Shown here: positions 27,063 to 36,474 of the stretch, piece after piece
Position numbering within the stretch: position 1 is the first letter of the stretch
How the letters are laid out: the number at the start of each line of letters is the position of its first letter
Position numbers and translations under genes: made by a program
NCBI RefSeq assembly: GCF_001420005.1
Contig: NZ_LJAK01000001.1
Span: 487,428 to 551,427, forward strand
Direction: 5' to 3'
DNA from: Loktanella sp. 3ANDIMAR09
GTDB lineage: Bacteria; Pseudomonadota; Alphaproteobacteria; Rhodobacterales; Rhodobacteraceae
Length of the DNA stretch: 64,000 bases
Notes under the pieces: generated by a model
Told to the model about the DNA's origin: nothing
Database searches by the model: none
What the model saw: only the letters and a program-made list of their open reading frames with translations

Positions 27063-27087
27063 GGAACCAAGCGTGGGGTCTGGTGTT
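27063..27087 (+). promoter_or_regulatory. possible EcfG promoter toward the DUF2945/topoisomerase IB genes
   Basis: GGAAC (27063-27067), 17 bases, GTT (27085-27087), that is GGAAC-N16-TGTT, one mismatch from consensus. It points at the DUF2945 gene about 170 bases away. The long leader would contain the hairpin at 27203-27229. Confidence 0.45.
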
Positions 27088-27202
27088 CATGTCATATCAA
27101 GGCAGCGTCCCCTGTCTTGATAAAATGCGGCCGGTCCGGGTTCTCCTCCCCGATTATTGCCGGTTCGGCTGCTGCATTCCTCCCTCCGACGTTTCGTCGA
27201 CT

Positions 27203-27229
27203 GATCCGGAACCCTCGTGGTTCCGGATC
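27203..27229 (+). other. perfect 11-bp hairpin in the leader of the DUF2945 gene
   Basis: GATCCGGAACC (27203-27213), loop CTCGT, GGTTCCGGATC (27219-27229), then TTTGGG. It could be a weak terminator or attenuator within the 5' leader, or an operator. It ends 30 bases before the start codon. Confidence 0.6.
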
Positions 27230-27259
27230 TTTGGGCGGTGACCACAGGAGAACATGACC

Positions 27260-27475
27260 ATGTCAAACATCACCGAAGGCGACAAAGTGCAGTGGAACTG
27301 GGGCAATGGCACCGGCACCGGTACTGTGACCAAGGTTTATACACAAAAAAGAACCCTCAAGATCGACGGTGCCGAAGTGACGCGCGACGCCACCGAGGAT
27401 GAACCCTCATTCTACATCGAACAGGAGGACGGAAGCGCTGTGTTCAAGTCCGTCACAGAGGTAGAGCGCGCCTGA
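27260..27475 (+). CDS. DUF2945 (HVA1, Tudor-like) small protein
   Basis: The 71-residue product reads MSNITEGDKVQWNWGNGTGT and continues with VTKVYTQKRTLKIDG and EPSFYIEQEDG: a small beta-barrel of the HVA1/DUF2945 group, members of which are often found beside stress genes. Its function is unknown. AGGAG lies nine bases before this ATG; the ATG six bases upstream (27254) is too close to it. The stop overlaps the topoisomerase start by one base (TGATG). Confidence 0.85.
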   Translation: MSNITEGDKVQWNWGNGTGTGTVTKVYTQKRTLKIDGAEVTRDATEDEPSFYIEQEDGSAVFKSVTEVERA

Positions 27476-28482
27476 TGTCATTCGCGGACCTGCAAGGTCA
27501 GACAGACCTGATCTATTATCCTGACAGTGAACCGGGCATTCGTCGCAGGCGCGCGGGACGTGGATTCAGCTACCTTGCCCCCGACGGAACCCGCATTGAT
27601 GACCGGGCAGAGCGCGCCCGGATCGGTGCCTTAGGCGTTCCGCCTGCCTATGATGATGTCTGGATCTGCCCGCTCACGCTTGGGCATCTTCAGGCGACAG
27701 GGTTCGACGAAAAGGGCCGCAAGCAATATCGCTATCATGCTGATTGGACTGAACTGCATGCGCGCCTGAAATTCGACCGCCTGACTGAACTGGCAGACAG
27801 GCTTCCTGCCTTGCGGCGCTGGATCGAAACACGGTTGCGCGGCGATGTCGGGAATTTCGAAACGGCGCTTGCCGCGACGCTGGCCCTGATTGATCGCGCA
27901 TCGATGCGCGTCGGTCACAGCACCTATTCAACCGAAAACGGCAGCTACGGGGCAACGACGCTCTTGCCGGAGCACCTGGCGGTCGAGGATGGCCACCTGC
28001 GGCTGGACTATGCTGCGAAAGGCGGCAAACAGGTCGAAAAGGATCTGTATGCCCCGCGTCTGGCCGCGGTCCTCGAGGATTGTCAGGACCTGCCGGGGGC
28101 GACGGTGATCAGCTATCTGGACGATAGCGGTGCCGCCCATCCCATCCGATCAGAGCATATCAACGCATTGCTGCACGACATCTGCGGCGAGGACGTGACG
28201 GCCAAGACGCTGCGGACCTGGAACGGAACCCATGCTGCGTTTTGTGCGGCACAAGGCAACGATACCGTCACGATCAAGGCGATGAGCGAGGCTGCGGGCG
28301 CGCGATTGCACAATACGACGACCGTGGCGCGCAACAGCTACATTCATCCAGCGGTGATCGCATTGACCGAAATCACACCCGAGGCCCGGCAGAAACTGTT
28401 CGCGCGTCTGGATGATACGCCTTTGGTTGACGGGTTGCGTGCGGGCGAGGCCGCATTGGCGACATACCTGCGTAGCGGGTGA
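27475..28482 (+). CDS. DNA topoisomerase IB
   Basis: This eukaryote/poxvirus-like enzyme relaxes supercoils through a 3'-phosphotyrosine link. The 335-residue protein has the N-terminal DNA-clamp domain (YDDVWICPLTLGHLQATGFD, GRKQYRYH) and a C-terminal catalytic domain with KGGKQVEKDL, KTLRTWNGT and the nucleophile Tyr289 (ARNSYIHPAV). Coupling to a DUF2945 gene and a possible EcfG promoter suggests stress use. It ends directly against the convergent Crp/Fnr gene. Confidence 0.9.
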   Translation: MSFADLQGQTDLIYYPDSEPGIRRRRAGRGFSYLAPDGTRIDDRAERARIGALGVPPAYDDVWICPLTLGHLQATGFDEKGRKQYRYHADWTELHARLKFDRLTELADRLPALRRWIETRLRGDVGNFETALAATLALIDRASMRVGHSTYSTENGSYGATTLLPEHLAVEDGHLRLDYAAKGGKQVEKDLYAPRLAAVLEDCQDLPGATVISYLDDSGAAHPIRSEHINALLHDICGEDVTAKTLRTWNGTHAAFCAAQGNDTVTIKAMSEAAGARLHNTTTVARNSYIHPAVIALTEITPEARQKLFARLDDTPLVDGLRAGEAALATYLRSG

Positions 28483-29211
28483 TCACATCAGCGGGCGGCG
28501 CGGCACCAGATCGGTTTCCACACCGGCGACAGCCGCCAGTTTTTCCGTGTCGTTGATTGTCAGCTGACCGTCGGACCAGTTCACCAGCTGGCTTTCGCGC
28601 AGATGGCCCAGCGTCTTGTTGGTGTGAACCAGGGACAGGCCCAGTGCATCGGCGATATCCTGTTGCCTGAACGGCAGATCCATCGCGCGGTTGCGCACCA
28701 GCCCGATCATCCGGCCACGTTCGAAGATCCGCAGCAGCGCCCATGCCAGTGATTGTTTTGCCGTCCGTTGACCGACGGTCGTCAGGGCTTCGCCCAGGAA
28801 GTGTTCCTCGACTGCGGCGAGCCACGTGATGTCAAAGGCGCGTTCGGGGTGGGACTTGAAGAAACTGAACAGCTCTGACCGGTTGAACACGCATAATGTC
28901 ATTTTCGACCGGGCCTCGACCGAATGTGACATTTCGTTCATCAGCCCGGATTGCAGACCGATGAAATCCCCCGGAAAAACAAAGTTCACGACCTGGCGCC
29001 GCCCGTCTGCCGTCGTTTTGTAGCGGATTGCCATGCCGCGCAGCGCCGTGAACAGCTGCGGACTGTTCGAGCCTTCGATCAGAAGGGGCGTACCGGGATC
29101 GACGGTCAATTCACCCACCTTGAATTTCTGCATTGTCTGCACGTCGCTGTCGGTCATGCCGACGAACAGCGCCTGTTTGCGCAGCGGGCAGTTTTCGCAA
29201 AGTGTCGCCAT
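28483..29211 (-). CDS. Crp/Fnr-family regulator with an incomplete iron-sulfur Cys set
   Basis: The 242-residue protein has a cyclic-nucleotide-like N-terminal domain (about 20-125), a long dimer helix and a winged helix (FRQQDIADALGLSLVHTNKTLGHLRE). Three cysteines match FNR ligands by spacing: Cys5, Cys8 and Cys107. The third N-terminal ligand is absent (Ala14 or Phe16, by either known spacing). The recognition helix has HTNK where FNR has the E..SR residues, so its DNA site should differ from the FNR box. The signal sensed is not clear: it may bind a different cluster or none. Confidence 0.85.
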   Translation of the reverse strand: MATLCENCPLRKQALFVGMTDSDVQTMQKFKVGELTVDPGTPLLIEGSNSPQLFTALRGMAIRYKTTADGRRQVVNFVFPGDFIGLQSGLMNEMSHSVEARSKMTLCVFNRSELFSFFKSHPERAFDITWLAAVEEHFLGEALTTVGQRTAKQSLAWALLRIFERGRMIGLVRNRAMDLPFRQQDIADALGLSLVHTNKTLGHLRESQLVNWSDGQLTINDTEKLAAVAGVETDLVPRRPLM

Positions 29212-29297
29212 CGCCCGTCTCCTCGGTCACCGGTGCTGTTGTCACGGCGGGCCGTGCTGTCATGCGTATTGTGAGGACGCGGTGGGGCTTGTCCATG

Positions 29298-29327
29298 AAA
29301 AAACCCCCGCCCGTTGCCGGGCGGAGG
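29298..29327 (-). terminator. intrinsic terminator of rpsU
   Basis: On the minus strand CCTCCGCCCG, loop GCAA, CGGGCGGGGG followed by TTTTTT. It starts about 30 bases after the rpsU stop. Confidence 0.93.
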
Positions 29328-29357
29328 TCAGTGCGTTCAGTCGAAAAAGGGGATGCC

Positions 29358-29564
29358 TTACAGCAAACCTTCGCGCTGGGCCTTTTTCCGTGCCAGCTTG
29401 CGCTGACGGCGGATCGCTTCGGCCTTCTCGCGTGCCTTCTTGACGGAGGGCTTCTCGAAATGTTGCTTGAGCTTCATTTCACGAAACACACCTTCACGCT
29501 GAAGTTTTTTCTTCAGAGCACGGAGCGCCTGATCGACGTTGTTATCACGAACACTAACCTGCAT
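29358..29564 (-). CDS. rpsU: 30S ribosomal protein S21
   Basis: This small basic protein of the 30S platform aids initiation. The 68-residue product has the S21 pattern: [20 protein letters not shown] at the start, [16 protein letters not shown] in the middle and an Arg/Lys-rich tail. A ribosome site (AGGTGGTG) precedes the ATG and a strong terminator follows, so it is a one-gene unit. Confidence 0.97.
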   Translation of the reverse strand: MQVSVRDNNVDQALRALKKKLQREGVFREMKLKQHFEKPSVKKAREKAEAIRRQRKLARKKAQREGLL

Positions 29565-29669
29565 GTGGTTTTCACCACCTTTCTAGTCAGATTTGCATAA
29601 ATTGCAGGAATTGGTCCTATAGCCGCGCTGCACTAACTTGTCTAGTCTGCTGACAGGCAAGGAGAACCG

Positions 29670-30368
29670 ATGATGTATACCGATCCCGCCAAGCGCGCGC
29701 TACTTGACGCGATACTGCCGCATGTCGCCTTTGATGGCTGGTCCGAAGATGCGTTCAAGGCCGCCATCGCAGCGTCTGATGTGACGCCGGACCGTGCCCG
29801 GTCGCTGTGCCCGCGCGGTGCAACCGACCTTGCCGTGCTGTTTCACACCGAGGGCGATCGCAAGATGAAAGAGGCGCTGGCCGAGGCTGATCTGGCCGAT
29901 CTGCGGTTTCGCGACCGGGTCGCCCGTGCATTGCGCATCCGCCTTGACGTGACAGAAGACAAGGAGGCGGTGCGCCGTGGCACGACGCTGTTTGCGTTGC
30001 CGCATCTGGCCCTCGAAGGTGCCAAACTGATGTGGGGCACGGCCGATGCGATCTGGACCGCGCTGGGCGATACATCCGACGACGTGAACTGGTACACGAA
30101 ACGCGCGACGCTGTCGGGGGTCTGGGCGTCGGTTGTGCTGTACTGGCTGGGCGATCAGTCTGTGGATCATACGGCAACGGATGATTTCATTGACCGCCGC
30201 ATCGATGAGGTCATGCAGATCGAAAAACTGAAGGCCAAGGTAAATGCCAACCCGTTGCTGAAACCGCTGACCGGCCCGTTGGGCCGGCTGGCCGGCATGG
30301 TCCGTGCGCCAGCGGCTCGGCGGGATTTCAAGGTGCCGGGCATGTGGCGCAAGGCCGGACCACGATGA
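29670..30368 (+). CDS. COQ9 family protein (ubiquinone biosynthesis)
   Basis: The 232-residue protein matches the COQ9 family, a TetR-like helical fold that binds lipid and aids ubiquinone synthesis. The C-terminal region (YTKRATLSGVWASVVLYWLGDQS, TDDFIDRRIDEVMQIEKLKAK) is the conserved COQ9 core. AAGGAG precedes two consecutive ATGs; either could start. Its end overlaps the next gene's ATG, coupling it to a quinone oxidoreductase-like gene. Confidence 0.9.
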   Translation: MMYTDPAKRALLDAILPHVAFDGWSEDAFKAAIAASDVTPDRARSLCPRGATDLAVLFHTEGDRKMKEALAEADLADLRFRDRVARALRIRLDVTEDKEAVRRGTTLFALPHLALEGAKLMWGTADAIWTALGDTSDDVNWYTKRATLSGVWASVVLYWLGDQSVDHTATDDFIDRRIDEVMQIEKLKAKVNANPLLKPLTGPLGRLAGMVRAPAARRDFKVPGMWRKAGPR

Positions 30369-31339
30369 TGCAGGCCGTTGAAATCGCCAAACCCGGTGGC
30401 CCGGAGGTTTTGACCCTGACCGACCGCCCCGTGCCGGTGGCCGGGGCAGGGCAGGTGGTGATCAAGGTGGCCTACGCAGGCGTGAACCGCCCCGACGCCC
30501 TGCAACGCGCCGGGGCCTATGACCCGCCGCCCGGCGCATCCGACCTGCCGGGTCTGGAATGCGCGGGCGAGGTTTACAGCGTCGGGCCCAGTGTGACCGG
30601 GCTGTCGGTTGGTGATGCGGTTTGCGCGCTGTTGCCCGGCGGTGGCTATGCCGAATATGTCGCAACCCCCGCGGCACATTGCCTGCCCGTCCCAAAGGGG
30701 CTGAGCCTGAAACAGGCGGCCTGCCTGCCAGAGACTTTCTTTACCGTGTGGTCCAACGTGTTCATGCGCGGTGGGCTGCGGGCCGGTGAACGGCTGTTGG
30801 TACACGGCGGATCATCGGGCATCGGAACCACGGCCATTCAATTGGCCCATGCGTTCGGGGCGCGGGTGTTCACCACGGCCAGCACCACGGCCAAACTGGA
30901 TGCCTGTCGTGACCTTGGGGCAGAGGTTCTGATCAATTACCGCGACGAGGATTTCGTCAAGATCGTGCGCCAGCACGGCGGGGCCGATGTCATTCTGGAC
31001 ATGGTGGGCGGTGCCCATATCCAGCGCAACATCAACGCGCTGGCTGATGATGGACGTCTGGTGCAGATCGCCTTCTTGGGTGGTGTAAAGGCCGATGTGA
31101 ATTTCGTGCAGATGATGACCCGGCGATTGACCCTGACGGGCAGCACCCTGCGACCGCAAAGCGATCTGGCCAAGGCACGGATTGCCAGCGACCTGCGCGA
31201 ACAGGTCTGGCCGTTGCTGGCGGCAGGCCGGATCGGTCCCGTGATGGACCAGGAATTTGACCTCGCAGACGCCCATGCGGCGCATGCCCGGATGGAAGCG
31301 GGCGACCACATCGGCAAGATCGTGTTGCGGGTCGGCTAG
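30365..31339 (+). CDS. NAD(P)H-quinone oxidoreductase-like protein (zeta-crystallin type MDR)
   Basis: The 324-residue medium-chain reductase has an N-terminal GroES-like domain (YAGVNRPDALQRAGAYDPPPGASD), a nucleotide-binding motif LVHGGSSGIGTTAIQLA (about 146-162) and a LDMVGG segment. Members reduce quinones or enones with NADPH and lack the zinc site, as here. The start overlaps the coq9 stop (ATGATG); a second ATG one codon on is possible. Physiological substrate unknown. Confidence 0.9.
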   Translation: MMQAVEIAKPGGPEVLTLTDRPVPVAGAGQVVIKVAYAGVNRPDALQRAGAYDPPPGASDLPGLECAGEVYSVGPSVTGLSVGDAVCALLPGGGYAEYVATPAAHCLPVPKGLSLKQAACLPETFFTVWSNVFMRGGLRAGERLLVHGGSSGIGTTAIQLAHAFGARVFTTASTTAKLDACRDLGAEVLINYRDEDFVKIVRQHGGADVILDMVGGAHIQRNINALADDGRLVQIAFLGGVKADVNFVQMMTRRLTLTGSTLRPQSDLAKARIASDLREQVWPLLAAGRIGPVMDQEFDLADAHAAHARMEAGDHIGKIVLRVG

Positions 31340-31391
31340 ACGACGCGCGTGCATCGGGCTGCGCCCGGCACGACGCCCCGCCCGCCGTCCC

Positions 31392-32042
31392 CTATTGGCG
31401 GGGCGGAAAACCCTTGTAGACAGGCAGACGCCACCCCAGCGTGATGCTGCCAGCCCGCAGGGCGAAGGTCGTCATTGCGCAGACGAGCAATGGTGCAGCC
31501 CCATTCAGGCCGAACGCCTGACAGGTCACCGCAGCCCCCGCCCCCGCGAGGGCGCAGGTCACGTATAGCTCTCCTTGTTTCAGAACCAGCGGCACTTCGT
31601 TGCAGACAACGTCGCGCATCAGGCCCCCGAAACACCCCGTAGCGATGCCCATGATCAATACGATTGGCCAGTCCATGCCCATAGCGCGCGCGACGCCGAC
31701 GCCTGCGGGCACGGCCACCGCCAGTGCCAGGGCATCGAACCAGACGATCCCGGCATAGCGGCTTTCGAGTCGGTGGGCCGTGAAGAAGACGATGATGGCC
31801 GCAATCCCCGCGACGGCGATATAGGTCGGATCCGCGATCCAGAACACCATGTCGCGGTTCAGCAAGACATCGCGAAGCGTGCCCCCGCCGGTCGCCGTCA
31901 ATGCTGCAACAAAAACAAAACCCACCACGTCCAGCTGCGCGCGGCTGGCGACCAACGCACCGGTAATCGCAAAGATGAACACAGATGCATAGTCGAGTGC
32001 GACCAGAATCGGCATCAGGTCGGGCAGGTCTACCGCGATCAT
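31392..32042 (-). CDS. TRIC-like membrane channel family protein (UPF0126)
   Basis: A 216-residue inner-membrane protein with about seven helices made of two similar halves, each with a Gly-rich kink and Arg-Asp pair: [11 protein letters not shown] (near 50-60) and [11 protein letters not shown] (near 135-145). The family is the bacterial counterpart of trimeric intracellular cation channels. Its ATG overlaps the rnhA stop by four bases. Confidence 0.9.
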   Translation of the reverse strand: MIAVDLPDLMPILVALDYASVFIFAITGALVASRAQLDVVGFVFVAALTATGGGTLRDVLLNRDMVFWIADPTYIAVAGIAAIIVFFTAHRLESRYAGIVWFDALALAVAVPAGVGVARAMGMDWPIVLIMGIATGCFGGLMRDVVCNEVPLVLKQGELYVTCALAGAGAAVTCQAFGLNGAAPLLVCAMTTFALRAGSITLGWRLPVYKGFPPRQ

Positions 32043-32491
32043 GGTTTGAAGGGTGCCATGCCGGCCCGCGCAAGCGCATCGGCGCGTTCGTTTTCAGGAT
32101 GGCCCGCGTGCCCCTTGACCCATTCCCAGCTGACGTCATGGGATTGCGTGGCGGCATCAAGCCGTTTCCACAGCTCTTCGTTCTTGACGGGTTTTTTCGC
32201 GGCGGTTTGCCAGCCGCGTTTTTTCCAGCCGTGGATCCAGGTCGTGATCCCATCCTTGACGTACGAACTATCGGTTACGATCGTGATCGCACTTCGTTTC
32301 GTCAGGGACTCCAATGCGCTGATCGCGGCCAGCAGTTCCATCTGGTTATTGGTCGTCTTGGCGGCACCGCCCTGCAATTCGCGTTCCTTGATCACGGTGT
32401 CGCCTTCGCGTGCGATCAGCAGGCAGCCCCATCCGCCGGGGCCGGGATTTCCGGAACAGGCACCATCTGTATAGGCAAAAAGCTTGGTCAT
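32039..32491 (-). CDS. rnhA: ribonuclease HI
   Basis: It cuts the RNA strand of RNA-DNA hybrids. The 150-residue protein has the four acidic catalytic residues Asp9 (FAYTDGAC), Glu52 (NNQMELLAA), Asp74 (VTDSSY) and Asp138 (ENERADALA), plus the conserved His of KGHAGHPEN and the basic protrusion (WKKRGWQ). It overlaps the channel gene that follows. Confidence 0.96.
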   Translation of the reverse strand: MTKLFAYTDGACSGNPGPGGWGCLLIAREGDTVIKERELQGGAAKTTNNQMELLAAISALESLTKRSAITIVTDSSYVKDGITTWIHGWKKRGWQTAAKKPVKNEELWKRLDAATQSHDVSWEWVKGHAGHPENERADALARAGMAPFKP

Positions 32492-32570
32492 GGATCAGGT
32501 CTTTCGGCGGGTAAAGCTGCGCCTCTCATCACGGGATGTGGTCGCGGTGTCCAGTCCCGTGCGCGTTGCG

Positions 32571-33011
32571 TTACAGGATCAGCGGCAGGAAACTGATCAC
32601 GACGATGCCCGTCAGCAGGCCGCGCAGTTTCATCCACCACGGTGGGGCCAATCCGGCCTGTGCGAATTGCCAGTCCAGCAGCAGCAGGCCGACGAAACCC
32701 GCAACAAGGTTCATCGCGGCCGTGGTCGGCCCACCACCGACCATGAAGAACGCCCAGAGCGCGGGGATGACTGACAACGCATAGGGCAACCAGCGGTCCT
32801 GTCGCGTGGCAAAGCCCCACAGGACACCGGACATGAACGACAGGATCACACTGCCGTATGACAGCTGCACAAAGGGTGCGGTGAATCGTCCGCCCAGCGT
32901 CAGAAGGGCCCAGTCGCCCAGTGCCGGCACCATTGCCGTCAACGCGCCCCAAAGAAACGGCAAAAGCCCGGCAAGGCCCAGAACAAGTGGTCCGGTCGGA
33001 ATGCGAAACAT
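32571..33011 (-). CDS. DUF3429 membrane protein
   Basis: The 146-residue protein is almost wholly hydrophobic, with four to five helices, and matches DUF3429 (LSYGSVILSFMSGVLWGFATR in the middle). Function unknown. It lies 79 bases upstream of rnhA on the same strand and may be in its transcript. Confidence 0.82.
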   Translation of the reverse strand: MFRIPTGPLVLGLAGLLPFLWGALTAMVPALGDWALLTLGGRFTAPFVQLSYGSVILSFMSGVLWGFATRQDRWLPYALSVIPALWAFFMVGGGPTTAAMNLVAGFVGLLLLDWQFAQAGLAPPWWMKLRGLLTGIVVISFLPLIL

Positions 33012-33184
33012 CGGTGTCGGCCTTCGTGCTTGGTTTGGTCAGATGCGCTGGTGATAGATGATGTGCCGGGCTTTGCACAACGCGACACGTCGCTTTGTGG
33101 CCTTTGGTGTCGGAAATAGTGCGGACATGGCGATGAAACGCGATCCAAATGCCTGTGAGGATGAACCAGCGAGGAGGCGTTGGC

Positions 33185-33616
33185 ATGGATTTTCTGACAC
33201 AGGCGGTTGCGACCGTGGCAAATGCCGATCACGCACCGCTCGAGGCTTTTGATGACCCCCGGCACGGCACCGTGCAGTGGCGGACGTTGTTTTCCGGTGA
33301 CCGGACCCAGACATCCAGCCTGACGCTGGGGGTGGCGGAATTCGGACCGGCAGGGACATTGCATTCGCACCGCCATTCGCCCTGCGAGTTCTACTTTTGT
33401 CTGTCGGGGCAGGGGATCGTAACGATCGACGGAATTGACCACGATCTGCGACCGGGCGTTGCCCTGTACATACCCGCCGATGCCGAACACTGCGTCGTGG
33501 CCGGAGAGGACGGGTTGCGGTTCCTGTATGGTTTTCCACAGGATCGGTTTTCAGACGTCGACTACCGCTTTTCCGCAGAGGCCGATCCGGTTCTGCAGGC
33601 GGCTGTCGCGATCTGA
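33185..33616 (+). CDS. single-domain cupin protein
   Basis: The 143-residue protein carries cupin motif 1 (HSHRHSPCEFYFCLSGQG, with two His and Glu as metal ligands) and motif 2 (GVALYIPADAEHCVV, with the third His). This fold serves dioxygenases, isomerases and, in this bacterial group, DMSP lyases; nothing here singles out one of them. GGAGG precedes the chosen ATG. Confidence 0.82.
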   Translation: MDFLTQAVATVANADHAPLEAFDDPRHGTVQWRTLFSGDRTQTSSLTLGVAEFGPAGTLHSHRHSPCEFYFCLSGQGIVTIDGIDHDLRPGVALYIPADAEHCVVAGEDGLRFLYGFPQDRFSDVDYRFSAEADPVLQAAVAI

Positions 33617-33628
33617 TGAGGACGCGCC

Positions 33629-34579
33629 TCAGGCGGGTTCGCGCAGAACGCGTGGCACCTTGAATTCGACGTTCTCGACTGCGGTTTCGACCATTTCGAC
33701 GGTCACCTCGTAACGATCCTTGAAGGCCTGAATCACCTCTTCGATCAGAGCCTCCGGGGCGGATGCCCCGGCGGTGATGCCCATAGACGTGATTCCGTCC
33801 AACGCGCGCCAGTCGATATCCGCCGCGCGCTGGACCAGTTGGGAATAGGGGCAACCGGCCTTGGTGCCGACCTCGACGAGGCGTTTGGAATTGGACGAAT
33901 TCGGCGCACCGACAACCAGCATGGCGTCGCACTTCGGGGCCATCGCCTTGACCGCCTCCTGGCGGTTCGTCGTGGCGTAGCAGATGTCTTCCTTGTGGGG
34001 GCCGACGATTGCCGGGAATCGGGTTTTCAGCGCCTCGACGATATCGATGGTGTCGTCCACCGACAGCGTGGTCTGGGTGACGAATGCCAGCCTTTCGGGG
34101 TCGCGCACGTTGACCTGCGCTACGTCCTCGACCGTTTCGACCAGCAACACGTCGCCCTCTGGCAATTGTCCCATGGTGCCGATTGTTTCGGGGTGCCCCG
34201 CGTGGCCGATCATGATCATCTGCAACCCGTTGTCAGCGTGGCGCTGCGCCTCGATATGGACCTTGCTGACCAAGGGACAGGTGGCGTCCACATAGACCAT
34301 CTCGCGTTTGGCGGCAGCGGCGGGGACCGCCTTGGGCACACCATGCGCCGAAAAGATGACGGGCCGGTCATCGGGGCATTCGTCCAGCGTTTCGACAAAT
34401 ACCGCACCCTTGTCGCGCAAGCCGTCGACCACGAATTTGTTGTGCACGATCTCGTGCCGGACGAAAACGGGCGCACCCCATTTGTCCAACGCCATTTCCA
34501 CGATCTTGATCGCGCGGTCGACACCGGCGCAGAACCCGCGCGGCGCGGCCAGGTAGAGTGTCAGGGGCATCTTTGACAT
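33629..34579 (-). CDS. ispH: 4-hydroxy-3-methylbut-2-enyl diphosphate reductase
   Basis: IspH makes IPP and DMAPP in the last step of the non-mevalonate isoprenoid pathway, using a [4Fe-4S] cluster. The 316-residue protein has Cys17 ([13 protein letters not shown]), Cys in [12 protein letters not shown] (near 101) and a third Cys in KCDAMLVVG region, with the NSSNSKRL substrate motif. AAAGG six bases before the ATG fixes the start. Confidence 0.96.
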   Translation of the reverse strand: MSKMPLTLYLAAPRGFCAGVDRAIKIVEMALDKWGAPVFVRHEIVHNKFVVDGLRDKGAVFVETLDECPDDRPVIFSAHGVPKAVPAAAAKREMVYVDATCPLVSKVHIEAQRHADNGLQMIMIGHAGHPETIGTMGQLPEGDVLLVETVEDVAQVNVRDPERLAFVTQTTLSVDDTIDIVEALKTRFPAIVGPHKEDICYATTNRQEAVKAMAPKCDAMLVVGAPNSSNSKRLVEVGTKAGCPYSQLVQRAADIDWRALDGITSMGITAGASAPEALIEEVIQAFKDRYEVTVEMVETAVENVEFKVPRVLREPA

Positions 34580-34655
34580 GGGGTGCCTTTCGGTCCGTGT
34601 GCCGTCTAGATAGGCGGGCAGATGCGGCAGGTCCAGTGTGCGGTTTTACCCAGAC

Positions 34656-34686
34656 AAAAGGCCCGCAGGATCATGCTGCGGGCCTT
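34656..34686 (-). terminator. intrinsic terminator of the NYN-domain gene
   Basis: GGCCCGCAG and CTGCGGGCC (9-bp stem) around a 7-base loop, followed on the minus strand by TTTTG. The T-run is short but the stem is strong; it lies 38 bases after the stop. Confidence 0.75.
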
Positions 34687-34723
34687 GCATCGGTTATTCA
34701 GTCTGCGCGGGGCAATCCGTGTG

Positions 34724-35290
34724 TCATTCCACGTTTTCGTCTGCCTGGACGCGTGGCTCGCGCGCTGGACGTCCGATCACATCACGCAGTTCGTCCAGTT
34801 CGATGAAGTTATCGCACTGCCGGCGCAATTCGTCTGCGACCATCGGCGGTTGGCTGCGAATGGTCGAAACCACGGAAACGCGCACTCCCTTGCGTTGGAG
34901 CGCTTCGACAAGCGGGCGAAAATCACCGTCACCGGAAAACAGCACGATGTGATCGACATGCGGGGCCAGTTCCATCGCATCGACGGTCAGTTCGATGTCC
35001 ATGTTGCCCTTGATCTTGCGACGGCCCATGGAGTCCGTGAATTCCTTGGCCGGCTTGGTCACCATGTTGAAACCGTTGTAGTTCAACCAGTCGACCAGCG
35101 GACGGATCGGAGAGAAGTCGTCGTTTTCCAAAAGCGCCGTGTAATAGAATGCGCGCAACAGTTTGCCGCGCCGCATGAATTCCGCGCGCAGCAGTTTGTA
35201 GTCGATATCAAAGCCGAGCGCCTTGGCTGCAGCATATAGATTCGCCCCGTCGATGAAGAGAGCCAACCTTTCGTCGCGATAAAACATCAC
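34724..35290 (-). CDS. NYN-domain (LabA/DUF88-like) putative RNase
   Basis: The 188-residue product has the PIN-like NYN fold with its acidic residues: ALFIDGANLY (Asp near 14), KGNMDIELTVDAM and VLFSGDGDFRPLV. Such proteins cut or process RNA. It stands alone, divergent from folK, with its own terminator. The start follows two ATGs; either could be used. Confidence 0.88.
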   Translation of the reverse strand: MMFYRDERLALFIDGANLYAAAKALGFDIDYKLLRAEFMRRGKLLRAFYYTALLENDDFSPIRPLVDWLNYNGFNMVTKPAKEFTDSMGRRKIKGNMDIELTVDAMELAPHVDHIVLFSGDGDFRPLVEALQRKGVRVSVVSTIRSQPPMVADELRRQCDNFIELDELRDVIGRPAREPRVQADENVE

Positions 35291-35401
35291 ATCGCCTTTT
35301 TGAAAGCCGTTTTAAATTTTCAGAAACAGAGGCTAGCACTTGCCAAAGTAATGAACAGACCGGCGCTATATGAGAACGGGTAATGAGGTTGCAAGCAGAC
35401 C

Positions 35402-35992
35402 GTGACGGCACCAAGCAGAATCGCGCTTGTCGCATTGGGGGGCAATGGGTCTGACGCGCCGGGTGAGCGTCAGCAGGCTGTTTCAATTGCTGCGAGAGCC
35501 GTCGCTGCTGAATTGGCGGGGGATTCTGACGTGCGGCTGTCTGCGCTATATGACACGGAGGCCTATCCCGTTGGAATTGGTTCGGATTTTACGAATGCGG
35601 CAATGGCGATCCCGACGCTGCTGGAACCCCAGGATATTCTGACGCGCCTGCATGCGATCGAGGCTGATGCGGGTCGCATACGCCAGAAAAGATGGGGTCC
35701 GCGGCCGATTGACCTTGACCTGATCGGGTTGGGTGACCTGGTATTACCTTGCGTCACGACGCAATCGGCATGGCGCAACATGTCCTTGGCGGATCAGCAG
35801 GAACGTTGGCCGGCGGAACTGATCCTGCCGCATCCACGGGTTCAGGATCGGGGATTCGTGCTGATTCCACTGTGCGATGTGGCTCCCGACTGGGTGCACC
35901 CCGTGCTGGGTAAATCCGTCCGGCAGATGTGTGCCGATCTTCCGGCGGAACAACGCAAAGGTGTCGTGAGGTCGCCACGACAAGAGGCTTGA
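35402..35992 (+). CDS. folK: 2-amino-4-hydroxy-6-hydroxymethyldihydropteridine pyrophosphokinase
   Basis: FolK adds pyrophosphate to the pterin alcohol in folate synthesis. The 196-residue protein has [17 protein letters not shown] at the start, the core [20 protein letters not shown] (Asp pair for Mg-ATP) and [16 protein letters not shown], all typical. It starts with GTG at 35402. It is 20-30 residues longer than many homologues. folP and folB are not adjacent. Confidence 0.93.
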   Translation: MTAPSRIALVALGGNGSDAPGERQQAVSIAARAVAAELAGDSDVRLSALYDTEAYPVGIGSDFTNAAMAIPTLLEPQDILTRLHAIEADAGRIRQKRWGPRPIDLDLIGLGDLVLPCVTTQSAWRNMSLADQQERWPAELILPHPRVQDRGFVLIPLCDVAPDWVHPVLGKSVRQMCADLPAEQRKGVVRSPRQEA

Positions 35993-36080
35993 CAGAACGG
36001 GAAATCGGGTTGTCTTTCGGGGCGATGCGTGGCAAGAGCAGGGCTTGCTATCCATTTCGGACAACAACAGGAGTGTGCCG

Positions 36081-36434
36081 ATGGCCCGCGTTACCGTCGA
36101 AGATTGTGTCGACAAGGTCCCGAACCGGTTTGAACTCGTCATGCTGGCCGCGCATCGTGCGCGTGAAATCGCAGCAGGTTCGCCCGTGACCGTCAGTCGC
36201 GACAACGACAAGAACCCTGTCGTGTCCCTGCGCGAAATCGCAGATGAGACTCAGCAGGCCGACGATCTGCGCGAGCGCATGATCGAGGCGAACCAGACCC
36301 AGATCGAAGTCGATGAACCCGAAGAGGACCAGATGGCCCTGCTGATGGGTGCCGAATCGGACAAACCGGTCGAGGACGACATGTCCGAAGAAAAGCTGCT
36401 GCGCGCCCTGATGGAAGCGCAGGGTCAACGCTGA
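36081..36434 (+). CDS. rpoZ: RNA polymerase omega subunit
   Basis: The 117-residue product opens with [20 protein letters not shown] and has the omega core ([22 protein letters not shown]), then an acidic C-terminal tail. It helps fold the beta-prime subunit. CAGGAG precedes the ATG; the open frame upstream is not supported. The next gene, rsh, makes the alarmone that acts on omega, the usual rpoZ-spoT pairing. Confidence 0.96.
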   Translation: MARVTVEDCVDKVPNRFELVMLAAHRAREIAAGSPVTVSRDNDKNPVVSLREIADETQQADDLRERMIEANQTQIEVDEPEEDQMALLMGAESDKPVEDDMSEEKLLRALMEAQGQR

Positions 36435-36474
36435 CGGCCGGCCCCCGGCCCAGATATGAGAGTGCCGGACCACG

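Noticed and set aside
33185..33616. cupin protein as a DMSP lyase
   Set aside because: Only the general cupin metal motifs are present; nothing specific to DddL, DddQ or DddW could be recognised.
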